A stretch of DNA of 64,000 nt from Pollutibacter soli. Its GTDB lineage: Bacteria; Bacteroidota; Bacteroidia; Chitinophagales; Chitinophagaceae. Made by a program: the position numbers and the translations under genes. Location: the NCBI GenBank assembly GCA_029269725.1, contig JARJHS010000010.1, forward strand, positions 141,073 to 205,072, written 5' to 3'. Shown one piece after another: positions 51,317 through 60,366 of this stretch; the stretch's first letter is position 1, and every line of letters begins with the position of its first letter. Below the pieces are notes generated by a model. The model was not told where the DNA came from. It made no database searches and worked only from the letters and a program-made list of their open reading frames with translations.

Positions 51317-52710
51317 ATCGGAATATTTCGAAGTGAATTAAGTTTTGCCTGGTATCCATTTCTGTAAAAAAGATTCATCGTTTCAAAGGGAATGATCCTG
51401 CCGTCATCATGAACGATATGTACGCAGGATTTTTTTATTGCACGAACATCGAAATCCCATGCGTCCATAAAATTCATTACAATGATCCTGAACAGCTGAT
51501 CATAGCCGATATCCGGAGACACAATTTCAGGAAGACAACAAAGCAGATGTTTCATTGTGCCTGCGGCATTTTCAGGCGAGTTGCCGGTGCTGAAAAGCTT
51601 TAATACATATTGATGAAGCATTTTATCCTGCTCATAGACAATTGTATTTTTCGAATTATTCAGCAGCATTTCAGGATCAATCAACCTGGTGAGCGGAACT
51701 ACTTCATCCTTCATTTTTAAAGCATAGGCCATAATCAATGCATCCGGATTACAGGGAACGGGAATGAGATCGGCCGAACTGAAAATCTCCGATTGATCAA
51801 TGATGTTTTTCCTTATTTCGGTATTGGTGATTTTGGCAGTCTGCGGATCAAAATTGTCAAGTCTTCCGCTAACCGATGTGGGTTGAAATGTTACGCCACG
51901 TACACATTTCTGTTTCAATGCAAACTTTATTATGTCCCCAATTTCATCCTCATTCAAGCCTTTTTCTACCGTAACCACCAGGGTAGTTGACAGGTTAAGC
52001 TCATTCAAAATTTCCAGGGCTTTATTTCTGATTTCGCTCAGATCGCGACCGCGTAATTTCTGAAGAACAGAAGGTCTGAAAGAATCAAACTGAAGATATA
52101 TTTCAAAGCCGGGCATATACGTTGCCAGCTTCTCCGCAAATCCTTTGTCCTGCGCTATGCGGATGCCGTTGGTATTTACCATCAGGTGTTTAATGGGGCG
52201 GGCTTTAGCGAGATCCAGAATCTCAAAAAAATGCGGATGTATGGTCGGTTCACCGCCACTGAGCTGTACAACATCGGGCTCTCCCTCACTTTCCACAATC
52301 GCATCGAGCATGTTTTCCACCTCTTTAAGCGATCGATGACGGCCATGGACAGGCGAAGACTCAGCATAGCAGGTGGGGCAGGTAAGATTGCAGCGTTCTG
52401 TGATTTCTACCAGGGTAAGACAGGAATGCTGTTCATGATCCGGACAGATACCGCAGTCATAGGGACAACCGTACAATGTTTCCGTATGCGGCCTGATTGG
52501 GTATTCAGATTTCTTATTGAAATTCCTGATCTGGCGATAATATTCAATATCTGTGGCAATGACCACTTCCTGTCTTCCATGTTCCCTGCAAAATTTGTGC
52601 AGCCATACTTTCCCATCGGCGAACACAATTTTCGCGCTGATACGACGATGGCAAACGACACAAAGGCTGATCGTGTGATCGTAATAGATATAGTCTTTTT
52701 GTTCAGGCAT
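51313..52710 (-). CDS. Radical SAM enzyme of the MJ0619/Tes-like group
   Basis: 465 residues. The N-terminal part has CVVC (17-20) and C41, then GCPYDCGICPDHEQHSC (C82, C86, C89, C97), suggesting extra metal or Fe-S sites. The radical SAM motif CNLTCPTC (C107, C111, C114) and GGEPT follow. This order is that of the COG1964-type proteins related to the archaeal tetraether synthase Tes, which couples lipid alkyl chains. Assignment beyond the group is inference. It overlaps the Lgt-like gene by 8 bp and the small membrane gene by 4 bp, so the three form one translational unit. Confidence 0.82.
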   Translation of the reverse strand: MPEQKDYIYYDHTISLCVVCHRRISAKIVFADGKVWLHKFCREHGRQEVVIATDIEYYRQIRNFNKKSEYPIRPHTETLYGCPYDCGICPDHEQHSCLTLVEITERCNLTCPTCYAESSPVHGRHRSLKEVENMLDAIVESEGEPDVVQLSGGEPTIHPHFFEILDLAKARPIKHLMVNTNGIRIAQDKGFAEKLATYMPGFEIYLQFDSFRPSVLQKLRGRDLSEIRNKALEILNELNLSTTLVVTVEKGLNEDEIGDIIKFALKQKCVRGVTFQPTSVSGRLDNFDPQTAKITNTEIRKNIIDQSEIFSSADLIPVPCNPDALIMAYALKMKDEVVPLTRLIDPEMLLNNSKNTIVYEQDKMLHQYVLKLFSTGNSPENAAGTMKHLLCCLPEIVSPDIGYDQLFRIIVMNFMDAWDFDVRAIKKSCVHIVHDDGRIIPFETMNLFYRNGYQAKLNSLRNIPI

Positions 52711-53467
52711 GCATACGTGTTTGGGGCGGATTGAAAATAAGACTTATTATCGTTCTGACGTAGTAGATCAGACCAGCAACACACATTAACTGAATAAAAC
52801 TCAGATTTAAAATTATGGGAATCGTCGGCTTAATAAAATCGAGGAAAAACCGGAAACCAAGATAGCCAATCATAAAATATCTGAATATCCAGCCCTCCGG
52901 AAGTATCCGTTTCTTTTTCACATGGACTAATACAATCCAAAGCAGGATCAGAAAAACAATTTCATAAAGAGTAACCGGATGACGTAAAATATTATCACCC
53001 AGATTCATTCCTGAGAAAAGGCTGGTTTTAATTCCATAAGTATCTTCTCCAACTCCGCTGGTGAAACATCCGATTCTTCCAATAATCATTCCGAGGAGAA
53101 GCGGAAAGGTAAACAAATCACCGGAAGAGCTTTTTACACCGATGATTTTCTTCATCAGTTCTACTCCGGTCAAACCACCAAGCAGGCCACCAACTATTGT
53201 TTTCGCAGAAAAAAAATAAAGGAGTTTGTGGGGTGAAGAAATAAAAGCATATGGATTTTCCATCACTCCTGTCAGTCTCGAAAAAAGAAAAGCGCCGGCA
53301 GCGGCGCCAATAAGAATCCATATTCTTCCTTCATCTGAGATCTGATCATTTGTTTTTGAACGCAGGTGCAAATAATACCGGTAGGCAATAAAAAATGCCA
53401 GTGTTTCAAAAAGTATATGCGCCGAAATTGAAAAGCGCCCAATGGATATGTTGATTGGGAATTCCAA
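52703..53467 (-). CDS. Lgt-like prolipoprotein diacylglyceryl transferase family protein
   Basis: 254 residues, about seven helices. It resembles Lgt in overall length, the signature GMIIGRIGCFTSG (R in place) and HPVTLYEIVFLIL near the C-terminal third; Lgt normally has GRxGNFxNxE, so the asparagine-rich part is changed. It starts at a TTG (53467) with no ATG nearby. It is followed with an 8-bp overlap by a Tes-like radical SAM gene. It may be a paralogue that moves diacylglyceryl or another lipid group rather than the housekeeping Lgt. Confidence 0.8.
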   Translation of the reverse strand: MEFPINISIGRFSISAHILFETLAFFIAYRYYLHLRSKTNDQISDEGRIWILIGAAAGAFLFSRLTGVMENPYAFISSPHKLLYFFSAKTIVGGLLGGLTGVELMKKIIGVKSSSGDLFTFPLLLGMIIGRIGCFTSGVGEDTYGIKTSLFSGMNLGDNILRHPVTLYEIVFLILLWIVLVHVKKKRILPEGWIFRYFMIGYLGFRFFLDFIKPTIPIILNLSFIQLMCVAGLIYYVRTIISLIFNPPQTRMHA

Positions 53468-53485
53468 AAGGTTTCAACTACTAAA

Positions 53486-54268
53486 TTATTTTAAACCGAT
53501 GTTCAGATAAAGCCTGGCAAGCCTGCGGGCATGCTCATCGTAAGCCGCTTCGAATAATTCAACAGCTTTTTGTTTTCCTGCAATACTTGCTGCGGTCAAT
53601 ACTTTTGGTGGTTGCCCGGCAATTGTTAATTGTTCGGCGACTGCTGTTTTTATTGCATTGATGATCATCGCTCCTCCAACTGTTGATCCAGGAGCAACCG
53701 GTGTATCAAGGCCGGGGATATTCATCATTGAATCTCCTTTTGGTGCGCCGGTATCCAATACCAGATCCGCAAAATCATGGAGCTTCAAACCATCGGCTCT
53801 CTTGCTTTCGCTGGATTCCGAATGCAATTTGGTAATGATCGCTACTACGCGGATTTTTTTCTGTTGAAAAAGTTCGGCCATTTCGACGGGTACAACATTC
53901 GTCCCCGAAGAAGAAATGATCAGCGCGCTGTCTTTTTGCGACAAATCAAAATTCCGGAGAATTCGCTCCGCAAGCCCGCTGACGTTTTCCAGGAACATCG
54001 CCTGGCGCTGACCGTTAGCGCCTACGACCAGGTTGTGAAATGTGAGTGACAGTTCCACCAATGGATTGAACCCGGGAAATGAGCCATAGCGTGGCCACAT
54101 TTCTTCCACCATGATCCGGCTATGACCGGAGCCGAATACATGTACCATTCTCCCGGCAAGAATGCTGTCTGCAAACCAACCGGCAGCTGTCTGTATTTCC
54201 AGCTCCTGCTGTCGGATAACCTGGATGATATTTTCACATTTATCAAGGTATGAACTGATCAACGACAT
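53486..54268 (-). CDS. SIS-domain sugar isomerase-like protein (UPF0309)
   Basis: 260 residues with one SIS (phosphosugar-binding) domain: MVHVFGSGHSRIMVEEMWPRY near 40, SALIISSSGTNVVPVEMAEL near 115, then DTGAPKGDSMMNIPGLDTPV. This is the UPF0309 pattern. Members may be phosphosugar isomerases or etherase-like enzymes; no activity is proven. Its 17-bp gap to the ROK kinase gene and 18-bp gap to the Lgt-like gene put it in the same unit. Confidence 0.87.
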   Translation of the reverse strand: MSLISSYLDKCENIIQVIRQQELEIQTAAGWFADSILAGRMVHVFGSGHSRIMVEEMWPRYGSFPGFNPLVELSLTFHNLVVGANGQRQAMFLENVSGLAERILRNFDLSQKDSALIISSSGTNVVPVEMAELFQQKKIRVVAIITKLHSESSESKRADGLKLHDFADLVLDTGAPKGDSMMNIPGLDTPVAPGSTVGGAMIINAIKTAVAEQLTIAGQPPKVLTAASIAGKQKAVELFEAAYDEHARRLARLYLNIGLK

Positions 54269-54284
54269 AAAAAGATATTAACTG

Positions 54285-55190
54285 TTATTTCATTTGTTCT
54301 TCTGCTTTCAATAAAGCAAATCCGGCTGCACCGACTGCGCCCGCAAGGTCGCCAAAATGTGCTTTCACCACGGAAGTTCTGTTTCCATTTGTACGCCATT
54401 CATAGGCATCCATATAATCGGCCAGTGGCTTGAAAAGTGCATCACCTGCCGAAGTAATTCCACCGCCGAGTATTACCATTTCAGGAGATAGAATATTCGT
54501 CAGTGATGCAATTCCAACGGCGAGTTTTTTTATTGACCTCAGCCAAACTTCTGCCGCGAGCGGTTCTCCGAGTCGATAGCCATCCAGCAGTTGCTGTGTG
54601 GAATGATAACGACCGCGTGTACGGAGACCGATAGTGCAGTTGCCGATGGCGTCTTCAAGACTTCCCGGCATTCCGCAGATATCCGGTAGTCCGTCTGCAT
54701 CAACGCTCATATGCCCGAGGTGGCCGGCTTTCTGAAATGCACCCTGGTATATGCGGCCATCAATTGCGATGGAACCTCCAACACCTGTACCTAACGTAAG
54801 AAGGATTACATTTTTTTTTCCTGCAGCTACTCCGAATTTTAATTCAGCCGCAAGTGCCGAGTTAGCATCATTTAGTACCCAGGCTCTTGTTGACAGATAG
54901 CTGGCCCATTCAAAGTTTTCCAGCCCCTGCAAACGGCCTGGCATAACCGATATACAACTGTTGGTGGCATTGGGTAAACCCGGAGCCGAAATTCCGGTGA
55001 TGCTTTCCGGATTATTCAGCGAAGCCAGTATGGAAGTATGAGCATTCTTAACCGCTACCCGCCAGCCGCGAGTATCATCATCGGCAGTAGGAGTATACAT
55101 TTCTTTCAATATTCTGCCACTTTCATCCACGGCGACGGCCTTTATTCGGGTGCCTCCCAGGTCAATACCAATTGCAGTTTTCATCTTCAT
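54285..55190 (-). CDS. ROK-family sugar kinase
   Basis: About 301 residues. The ATP-binding motif is IGIDLGGTRIKAVAVDESG at the N terminus; AWVLNDANSALAAE near 100, LTLGTGVGGSIAIDG near 130 and ILGGGITSAGD near 250 fit ROK kinases. The zinc motif, normally CxCGxxGCxE, is reduced to DICGMPGSLE, leaving a single Cys. ATG 55190 overlaps the SDR stop (ATGA). The substrate is probably an amino sugar or hexose, given the SIS neighbour. Confidence 0.87.
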   Translation of the reverse strand: MKMKTAIGIDLGGTRIKAVAVDESGRILKEMYTPTADDDTRGWRVAVKNAHTSILASLNNPESITGISAPGLPNATNSCISVMPGRLQGLENFEWASYLSTRAWVLNDANSALAAELKFGVAAGKKNVILLTLGTGVGGSIAIDGRIYQGAFQKAGHLGHMSVDADGLPDICGMPGSLEDAIGNCTIGLRTRGRYHSTQQLLDGYRLGEPLAAEVWLRSIKKLAVGIASLTNILSPEMVILGGGITSAGDALFKPLADYMDAYEWRTNGNRTSVVKAHFGDLAGAVGAAGFALLKAEEQMK

Positions 55191-55990
55191 AACGGATTTG
55201 GTATCTGACCATCGGTGAGCGACCATCCTCCATCGACAGCAATCACCTGGCCGGTAATAAATTTTGACTGATCAGAAAGAAGAAATATAGCCAATCCGTC
55301 CAGATCTTCGGGTATCCCTGAGCGTCCGCCATCTAAAGGCTGCTTCGATTTTACAAAGGAACTTATTGCAACATCATTCATTGCCCGCTGCGACATCGGC
55401 GTGTCCACCAATGCAGGAGCGATCACGTTGGCGCGGATATTCCTTCCCGCGTAATAGGCAGCTATCGATTTACTGAAACCAATGATTGCTGACTTTGCTG
55501 CAGCATATGCATGTGTATGAAAAAAAGTTGCAGATGGGGAATAGCCCAGTACAGATCCCAGATTCAGTATTGCGCCTGCATTACCCGATTTCATAAATTG
55601 TTTTACTGCAGCCCTGTTGGAAAGCATTATCGAAGTCAGGTTCAGTTCAAGTGTTTTGTTCCAGCCTTCGAGTGTTATCTGGTCGAGTGGACCATCGCCA
55701 TATTTTCTTCCGCTGCCACCGGCAACATGATATAGCCCGTCGAAACTACCAAATCGATTGATACATAATTCTATTGCATCAACTGCTGCGGATTCAGAAG
55801 TCGCATCATTATATAAAACCGGGGAATCAGTACCGAGAATTTTCATCAGCTCTTCTTTTTGACCACTATCCAATCCTGTTACGACAATTTGTGCACCGGC
55901 CTCCTTACATGCTTTCGCGGCCGAAAGCCCTATACCGGATGTCCCGCCGATAATAACAATCGCTTTTCCTGCAAGATTTGTTTGTCCCAT
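55187..55990 (-). CDS. SDR-family oxidoreductase
   Basis: 267 residues: GGTSGIG cofactor loop (15-21), HVAGGSG near 88, catalytic Ser in NLGSVLG and YAAAK (162-166), GQVIAVDGGWSL at the C terminus. Catalytic residues are intact, unlike the SDR beside kynU. First gene of the nine-gene minus-strand unit; the upstream region (55991-56020) carries a weak TATCTTCA -7-like element. Confidence 0.88.
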   Translation of the reverse strand: MGQTNLAGKAIVIIGGTSGIGLSAAKACKEAGAQIVVTGLDSGQKEELMKILGTDSPVLYNDATSESAAVDAIELCINRFGSFDGLYHVAGGSGRKYGDGPLDQITLEGWNKTLELNLTSIMLSNRAAVKQFMKSGNAGAILNLGSVLGYSPSATFFHTHAYAAAKSAIIGFSKSIAAYYAGRNIRANVIAPALVDTPMSQRAMNDVAISSFVKSKQPLDGGRSGIPEDLDGLAIFLLSDQSKFITGQVIAVDGGWSLTDGQIPNPL

Positions 55991-56341
55991 CGTTGAAATA
56001 AATCCTGGAGATGAAGATAGGTAAATGAAGTCAGTAGGGAAAGACTGGCTGCAGGCAGGTCACAGTCAGCTGTGTCTGCAGATAGAAAGATCATGCCTTT
56101 TAAATACAAACAGGTACCATCGGTGACGGGCTTCCACAAATATCTGATTGATTTACTCTAATGTACAATTCTGTAATATGAAATGCCGGCCACGCCGGTC
56201 TGTTGCCTGCTGCCTGTGGCCTGGTTTGCCACTGCGATTCGGGTTTTTCTTTGTATTATTAACCCTTCAGAAATACCTGTTTAAAAGTATTTACGTTTAC
56301 AGTCCGTGGCTGGAATGAAATGTGCAAAGTAAACATTATCT
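55991..56341. other. Non-coding divergent gap
   Basis: About 350 bp between the start of the nine-gene unit and the L,D-transpeptidase. I see no gene. It should contain promoters for both directions; no perfect TAnnTTTG box was found on either strand. Confidence 0.4.
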
Positions 56342-58018
56342 ATGCTTCAGTTCAACCTCAGAATTCCCGCATTAATTCAAACCTGGTTTGTTTTGGCCTG
56401 CTTTTTATTCTCCTGTAAAGAACCAGTTAAGCCAAAACCAAAAGAAATTGTCAAACAACCTGAATTACTCAATCCGAAAACAGAAGAGATCATCAGGGAA
56501 GCGCTGGAATATGCCGCTGTGAACGGCAATCGTATTGACGACAGCCTTTTTTTAGATGAAGGAGAGTTTGTTGCCGATAGCTATTCCAAAACAAATGCTG
56601 CCCGGTTCTGGAGTAATGAAAAGGAATGGTACAGTTCCGGAGATAGTATTTTTTATTTTATTGTAAACGCAGAGCGTTACGGACTTTTTCCCAACGACTA
56701 TCATCTTCGGAATCTGAATAATATCAGGATGGCTTTGAAAGATTCTGTCGGGATGAACGATGCCGCATTGTGGGCAAGAGCAGATCTGTTAATGACAGAT
56801 GCTTTTGTGCATATTTGTCGTCACCTGAAACTCGGTCGTCTCGAAAGGGACAGCGTGACGCTGCGAACAGATACTTTATTTGATGCATCATTTGTGAACA
56901 GTCTTATCCTCCAGGCAAAAGCAGGAAGGTCGCCAAGAGAAATTTTTGAATTTCTCGAACCCAGGCACGAAGGATATGTGAATCTGAAAAATGCACTACC
57001 TGCATTTCTCGATTCGATGGATCGTGCCGCATATACGTATATCGATTTCCCGAAAACAGATTCGCTTTTATTTCTGAAACAATTACAGAAAAGACTGTTT
57101 GAGAGCAGCTATATCGTTTTCAATACAAGGCCGGCCGACACTACTGAAATGAAAGCAGCGATATTGAAAGCGCAGGAAAGTCTTGGGTTGAAACAGGACG
57201 GGAAAGCCGGACCACAACTGGTGAAAGCTTTAAATAATACAGGTCGCGAGCGATTCGTGCGCATCGCCATCAATATGGATCGTTATAAACAATTGCCGGA
57301 GACTATGCCTGAACGTTATGTTTGGGTCAACTTACCTGCATTCAAAATGGAAGTATTTGATTCCGGCTTTGCAATTATCGAATCCAAAGTCATCGTTGGT
57401 CAGCCAAAAACCCGTACACCGGTACTTACAAGTGAGATTACCAATTTCATCACTTATCCGCAATGGACGGTTCCCTTTAGTATTATTTTTAAGGAGATGC
57501 TTCCAAGAATTCAGAAGAACATCAATTATCTCGCAAAAGAGAATCTCATGGTAGTGGATAAATATGATAGTGTTATTGATCCGGCAACCATCGACTGGAG
57601 TGTGTTGAACAAAAAGAACTTTCCATACCTTATTCGTCAACGTGAGGGTGATGACAATTCACTCGGTCTGATCAAATTCAATTTCCGGAATAAGTATGAT
57701 GTGTATCTGCATGATACAAATGCAAGAAGCCTGTTTGCCAGGTCCAACAGGGCGATGAGCCATGGTTGTGTACGTGTGCAGGAATGGCGGGTATTGGCTG
57801 ATTTCATGGTAAGCCAGGATACGGTGAGGTATCCTCCGGATACGCTGGCTGCCTGGATCGCCCGGGCGGAAAAACACGTGGTGCCCGTAAAGATGAAGAT
57901 TCCTGTTTACCTGAGGTATTTTACTGCAGTCGCAAAAGAAGGCAAAATCGTACTTTTTGAAGATATTTATGAAGATGATAAACTGCTGAGAAACAGGTAT
58001 TTCGCTAAAAGAGCCTGA
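56342..58018 (+). CDS. L,D-transpeptidase (YcbB-like), lipoprotein
   Basis: 558 residues. N-terminal signal with lipobox-like LFSC (C25). The middle carries an LDT scaffold and a peptidoglycan-binding segment (AAILKAQESLGLKQDGKAG, about 280-300). The YkuD catalytic domain has KVIVGQPKTRTPVLTSEITN near 350, KFNFRNKYDVYLHDTN near 445 and the nucleophile in RAMSHGCVRVQEW (about 480). It would make 3-3 peptide cross-links in peptidoglycan. Starts a plus-strand run of envelope genes. Confidence 0.92.
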   Translation: MLQFNLRIPALIQTWFVLACFLFSCKEPVKPKPKEIVKQPELLNPKTEEIIREALEYAAVNGNRIDDSLFLDEGEFVADSYSKTNAARFWSNEKEWYSSGDSIFYFIVNAERYGLFPNDYHLRNLNNIRMALKDSVGMNDAALWARADLLMTDAFVHICRHLKLGRLERDSVTLRTDTLFDASFVNSLILQAKAGRSPREIFEFLEPRHEGYVNLKNALPAFLDSMDRAAYTYIDFPKTDSLLFLKQLQKRLFESSYIVFNTRPADTTEMKAAILKAQESLGLKQDGKAGPQLVKALNNTGRERFVRIAINMDRYKQLPETMPERYVWVNLPAFKMEVFDSGFAIIESKVIVGQPKTRTPVLTSEITNFITYPQWTVPFSIIFKEMLPRIQKNINYLAKENLMVVDKYDSVIDPATIDWSVLNKKNFPYLIRQREGDDNSLGLIKFNFRNKYDVYLHDTNARSLFARSNRAMSHGCVRVQEWRVLADFMVSQDTVRYPPDTLAAWIARAEKHVVPVKMKIPVYLRYFTAVAKEGKIVLFEDIYEDDKLLRNRYFAKRA

Positions 58019-58113
58019 ATTTTTGGTTTAGAATCCGATTTCTCGCAGGGTTTTTGCTTGGATTGAGCGTGCGAGTTTCAACCCGATTGATCCGCACTTA
58101 TGAAAATCGGTCC

Positions 58114-58539
58114 ATGCTAAAAAAACTTACATTTTTAACGATCATCATCCTGGCATTTCTGCAGAGTTATTCCCAGCAGCAAGTGAACTATCGGTTAGCC
58201 AGGCCCGAAAAAGTGCAGTATGGTACGGCAAGTTATTATGCTGATAAGTTTGTTGGACGCAAGACCGCTAACGGTGAAATTTTCAGCCAGGAAAAGATGA
58301 CCTGCGCACATAATACTTTACCGCTGGGAACATGGATAAAAGTTACTAATCTCCGGAATAAGAAATCCGTGATCGTTCGTGTGAATGATCGTTTGCATCC
58401 AAAAAATCCAAGGCTCGTTGATCTCTCGAAGACCGCAGCTAAAAAGCTCGGTTATACTGGGCATGGGCTAACTAAAGTGAAAGTTGAAGTGCTCTCCAAA
58501 AATGACCCGGAATTGCTTGCGCTGATGGCTTCCAAATAA
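58114..58539 (+). CDS. RlpA-like double-psi beta-barrel protein
   Basis: 141 residues: signal peptide (MLKKLTFLTIIILAFLQSYS), then the RlpA domain with GTASYYADKFVGRKTANGE, LPLGTWIKVTNLRNKKSV and VRVNDRLHP (catalytic Asp). RlpA proteins are lytic transglycosylases acting on denuded glycan strands at the septum; no SPOR domain here. The frame opens upstream at a TTG (58054), but the ATG at 58114 directly precedes the signal peptide. Lies with L,D-transpeptidase and OmpA genes. Confidence 0.9.
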   Translation: MLKKLTFLTIIILAFLQSYSQQQVNYRLARPEKVQYGTASYYADKFVGRKTANGEIFSQEKMTCAHNTLPLGTWIKVTNLRNKKSVIVRVNDRLHPKNPRLVDLSKTAAKKLGYTGHGLTKVKVEVLSKNDPELLALMASK

Positions 58540-58566
58540 TTATTTCCCGGTTTACATCCTGCCTGC

Positions 58567-58574
58567 TATTTTTG
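58567..58574 (+). promoter_or_regulatory. TAnnTTTG -7 box of the OmpA gene
   Basis: TATTTTTG, 20 nt upstream of the ATG at 58595. Confidence 0.5.
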
Positions 58575-58594
58575 TCGGACCCAAAAAACTGTAT

Positions 58595-59929
58595 ATGAGA
58601 AAACGGTTCCGTCTGAATATTTTATTCGTCCTCCTTTTGCCTTTAATTTCCCAATCACAGACACAGCATCCTTATAAAAAAACAGGTGCCCTGGGTGTGC
58701 ATTTTACATTGCACGATTTCAAATCAGGCACTATTCTGAAGAATGAAGGATTAAGTGAATTGCTGATTGATGGGCAGTACAAGAAAGTAGGGGATATGGG
58801 TCCTGGACTTGCCGTTTCATTTACAAAAGGGCTAACCGACAATCTCGATTATATGGCGAGATTTGGTCTTGGTTTTGTCGCATATCCACTTTCTAATAAG
58901 CCAACAGTAAAAACTGGTTCTAAGGCACTTACGGAAGCTGATGTCAGTTTAAACTTTAAGCTTACGTCTGATAAATATTGGGTATCACCATTTCTGAGTG
59001 CAGGTGTTGGAGCATCACAGTGGAGTGGCTACTGGGGAGCATATTCGCCTATGGGTGCGGGTTTGCAGGTGAACATGTGGAATGAAACATTTGCATTCAT
59101 CCAGGCACAGTACCGCTTGTCTTTGACATCCAATACAAGTAATCATTTGTTTTACAGTATCGGTTTTGCGGGAACAATTTTACAGAAAAAAGAAGTTCCA
59201 CCGCCTCCGCCTCCGGCCATTCCAACCATAGCACCAAAAGATACCGATGGGGATGGTATCATCGATGCTGAAGATGCCTGTCCGACAGTACCAGGACTTG
59301 CCCAATACAAAGGTTGCCCGGACACAGATAAGGACAATATTCCGGATAATGAAGATAAGTGCCCAACGGTGCCGGGTACTGCAAAATACAATGGTTGTCC
59401 GGTTCCGGATAGCGATAATGATGGCATAAACGACGAAGAGGATGAGTGCCCCACTGTGGCCGGGCTGGCGAGGTACAAAGGTTGTCCTATCCCGGATCGT
59501 GACAAAGATGGTATCAATGACGAAGAAGATCGTTGTCCGGATATTCCAGGCGTTGCGGAAAACGGCGGATGCCCTGTAATTGAAAAATCACGTTTCGATG
59601 GCAGCAAGGTAATTTTCGCAACAGGAAGTGCGACATTGACTTCAGCAGGTAAAAGAGAACTGGACAAAGGGATAAAGATTGTAAAAGAAGAATATCCGAA
59701 TGTTAACATCAACATCGAAGGGCATACGGACAATACCGGCACTAATGAATTCAATCAGAAGCTCAGTTTGCGCCGGGCAGAGAGTGTAAAAAAATATTTG
59801 ATTTCAAAAGGTATCGATGCATCCAGGCTGACAACTACGGGTGTCGGTGAGGAGCATCCGATTGAAGATAACAAAACTGCCAGGGGCCGCGCGCAGAACC
59901 GGCGGGTGGTGTTTAGGGTGAGTCAGTAA
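58595..59929 (+). CDS. OmpA-family outer membrane protein with TSP3 repeats
   Basis: 444 residues: signal peptide, an outer-membrane beta-barrel-like domain (about 25-200), a proline-rich hinge (PPPPPPAIPT), four calcium-binding thrombospondin type 3 repeats (DTDGDGIIDAEDACPTVPG and three like it, about 210-325), and a C-terminal OmpA peptidoglycan-binding domain with NINIEGHTDNTGTNEFNQKLS and RAQNRRVVF. It ties the outer membrane to the wall. Its 3' end is followed at once by a REP-like dyad that doubles as terminator. Confidence 0.95.
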   Translation: MRKRFRLNILFVLLLPLISQSQTQHPYKKTGALGVHFTLHDFKSGTILKNEGLSELLIDGQYKKVGDMGPGLAVSFTKGLTDNLDYMARFGLGFVAYPLSNKPTVKTGSKALTEADVSLNFKLTSDKYWVSPFLSAGVGASQWSGYWGAYSPMGAGLQVNMWNETFAFIQAQYRLSLTSNTSNHLFYSIGFAGTILQKKEVPPPPPPAIPTIAPKDTDGDGIIDAEDACPTVPGLAQYKGCPDTDKDNIPDNEDKCPTVPGTAKYNGCPVPDSDNDGINDEEDECPTVAGLARYKGCPIPDRDKDGINDEEDRCPDIPGVAENGGCPVIEKSRFDGSKVIFATGSATLTSAGKRELDKGIKIVKEEYPNVNINIEGHTDNTGTNEFNQKLSLRRAESVKKYLISKGIDASRLTTTGVGEEHPIEDNKTARGRAQNRRVVFRVSQ

Positions 59930-59985
59930 GACCTGGCAGGTCTATTAAACCTGGGAGGTCTTAGACCTCCCAGGTTTGTTTTTTT
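59930..59985. repeat. REP-like palindrome cluster 1, terminator of the OmpA gene
   Basis: GACCTGGCAGGTC (59930-59942) directly after the stop, then a 14-bp perfect stem (59947-59960 with 59964-59977; AACCTGGGAGGTC and its complement, loop TTA), then TTTGTTTTTTT. The T run makes it an intrinsic terminator. Confidence 0.8.
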
Positions 59986-60084
59986 AAAAAACACTGTATT
60001 TCAATCGAATTGCCAGGTTTTGATAATTTAATTACAGTTTATAGCGCAGGACGCAGGCGAAATGTTGATTGCATGCCGAGTAAC

Positions 60085-60136
60085 ACCTGGCAGATCTTTT
60101 AGACCTGGGAGGTCTTAAACCTCCCAGGTTCATTTT
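60085..60136. repeat. REP-like palindrome cluster 2
   Basis: CACCTGGCAGATC half-site followed by ACCTGGGAGGT-CTTAA-ACCTCCCAGGT (60103-60129, 11-bp stem), then CATTTTTTAA. Confidence 0.75.
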
Positions 60137-60235
60137 TTAACACCATCGAATTTTCAATTAATTCAACTAGAATTTTAAAATTTACTCTCCTGTGGTCGTG
60201 TAGAGAGTTATTGAAAGTGTCGTAATTCGCTAATA

Positions 60236-60325
60236 AGACCTGCCAGGTTTGTCAGACTTCGCAGGTTTAAGACCTGGCAGGTCTTTTAGACCTAGGAGGT
60301 CTTAGACCTCCCAGGTTGATTTTTA
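60236..60325. repeat. REP-like palindrome cluster 3
   Basis: GACCTGCCAGGT, CTTCGCAGGT, GACCTGGCAGGTC, then GACCTAGGAGGTC-TTA-GACCTCCCAGGTT (60289-60317, one mismatch). Ends 42 bp from the transposase stop codon. Confidence 0.78.
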
Positions 60326-60366
60326 AGGACGGGCGTTTTTTAGACCAGCGAACTGTTTTGTCGCAG

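Noticed and set aside
59152..59754. Long minus-strand frame opposite the OmpA gene
   Set aside because: Composition mirrors the TSP3 repeats and the OmpA domain on the plus strand; shadow.
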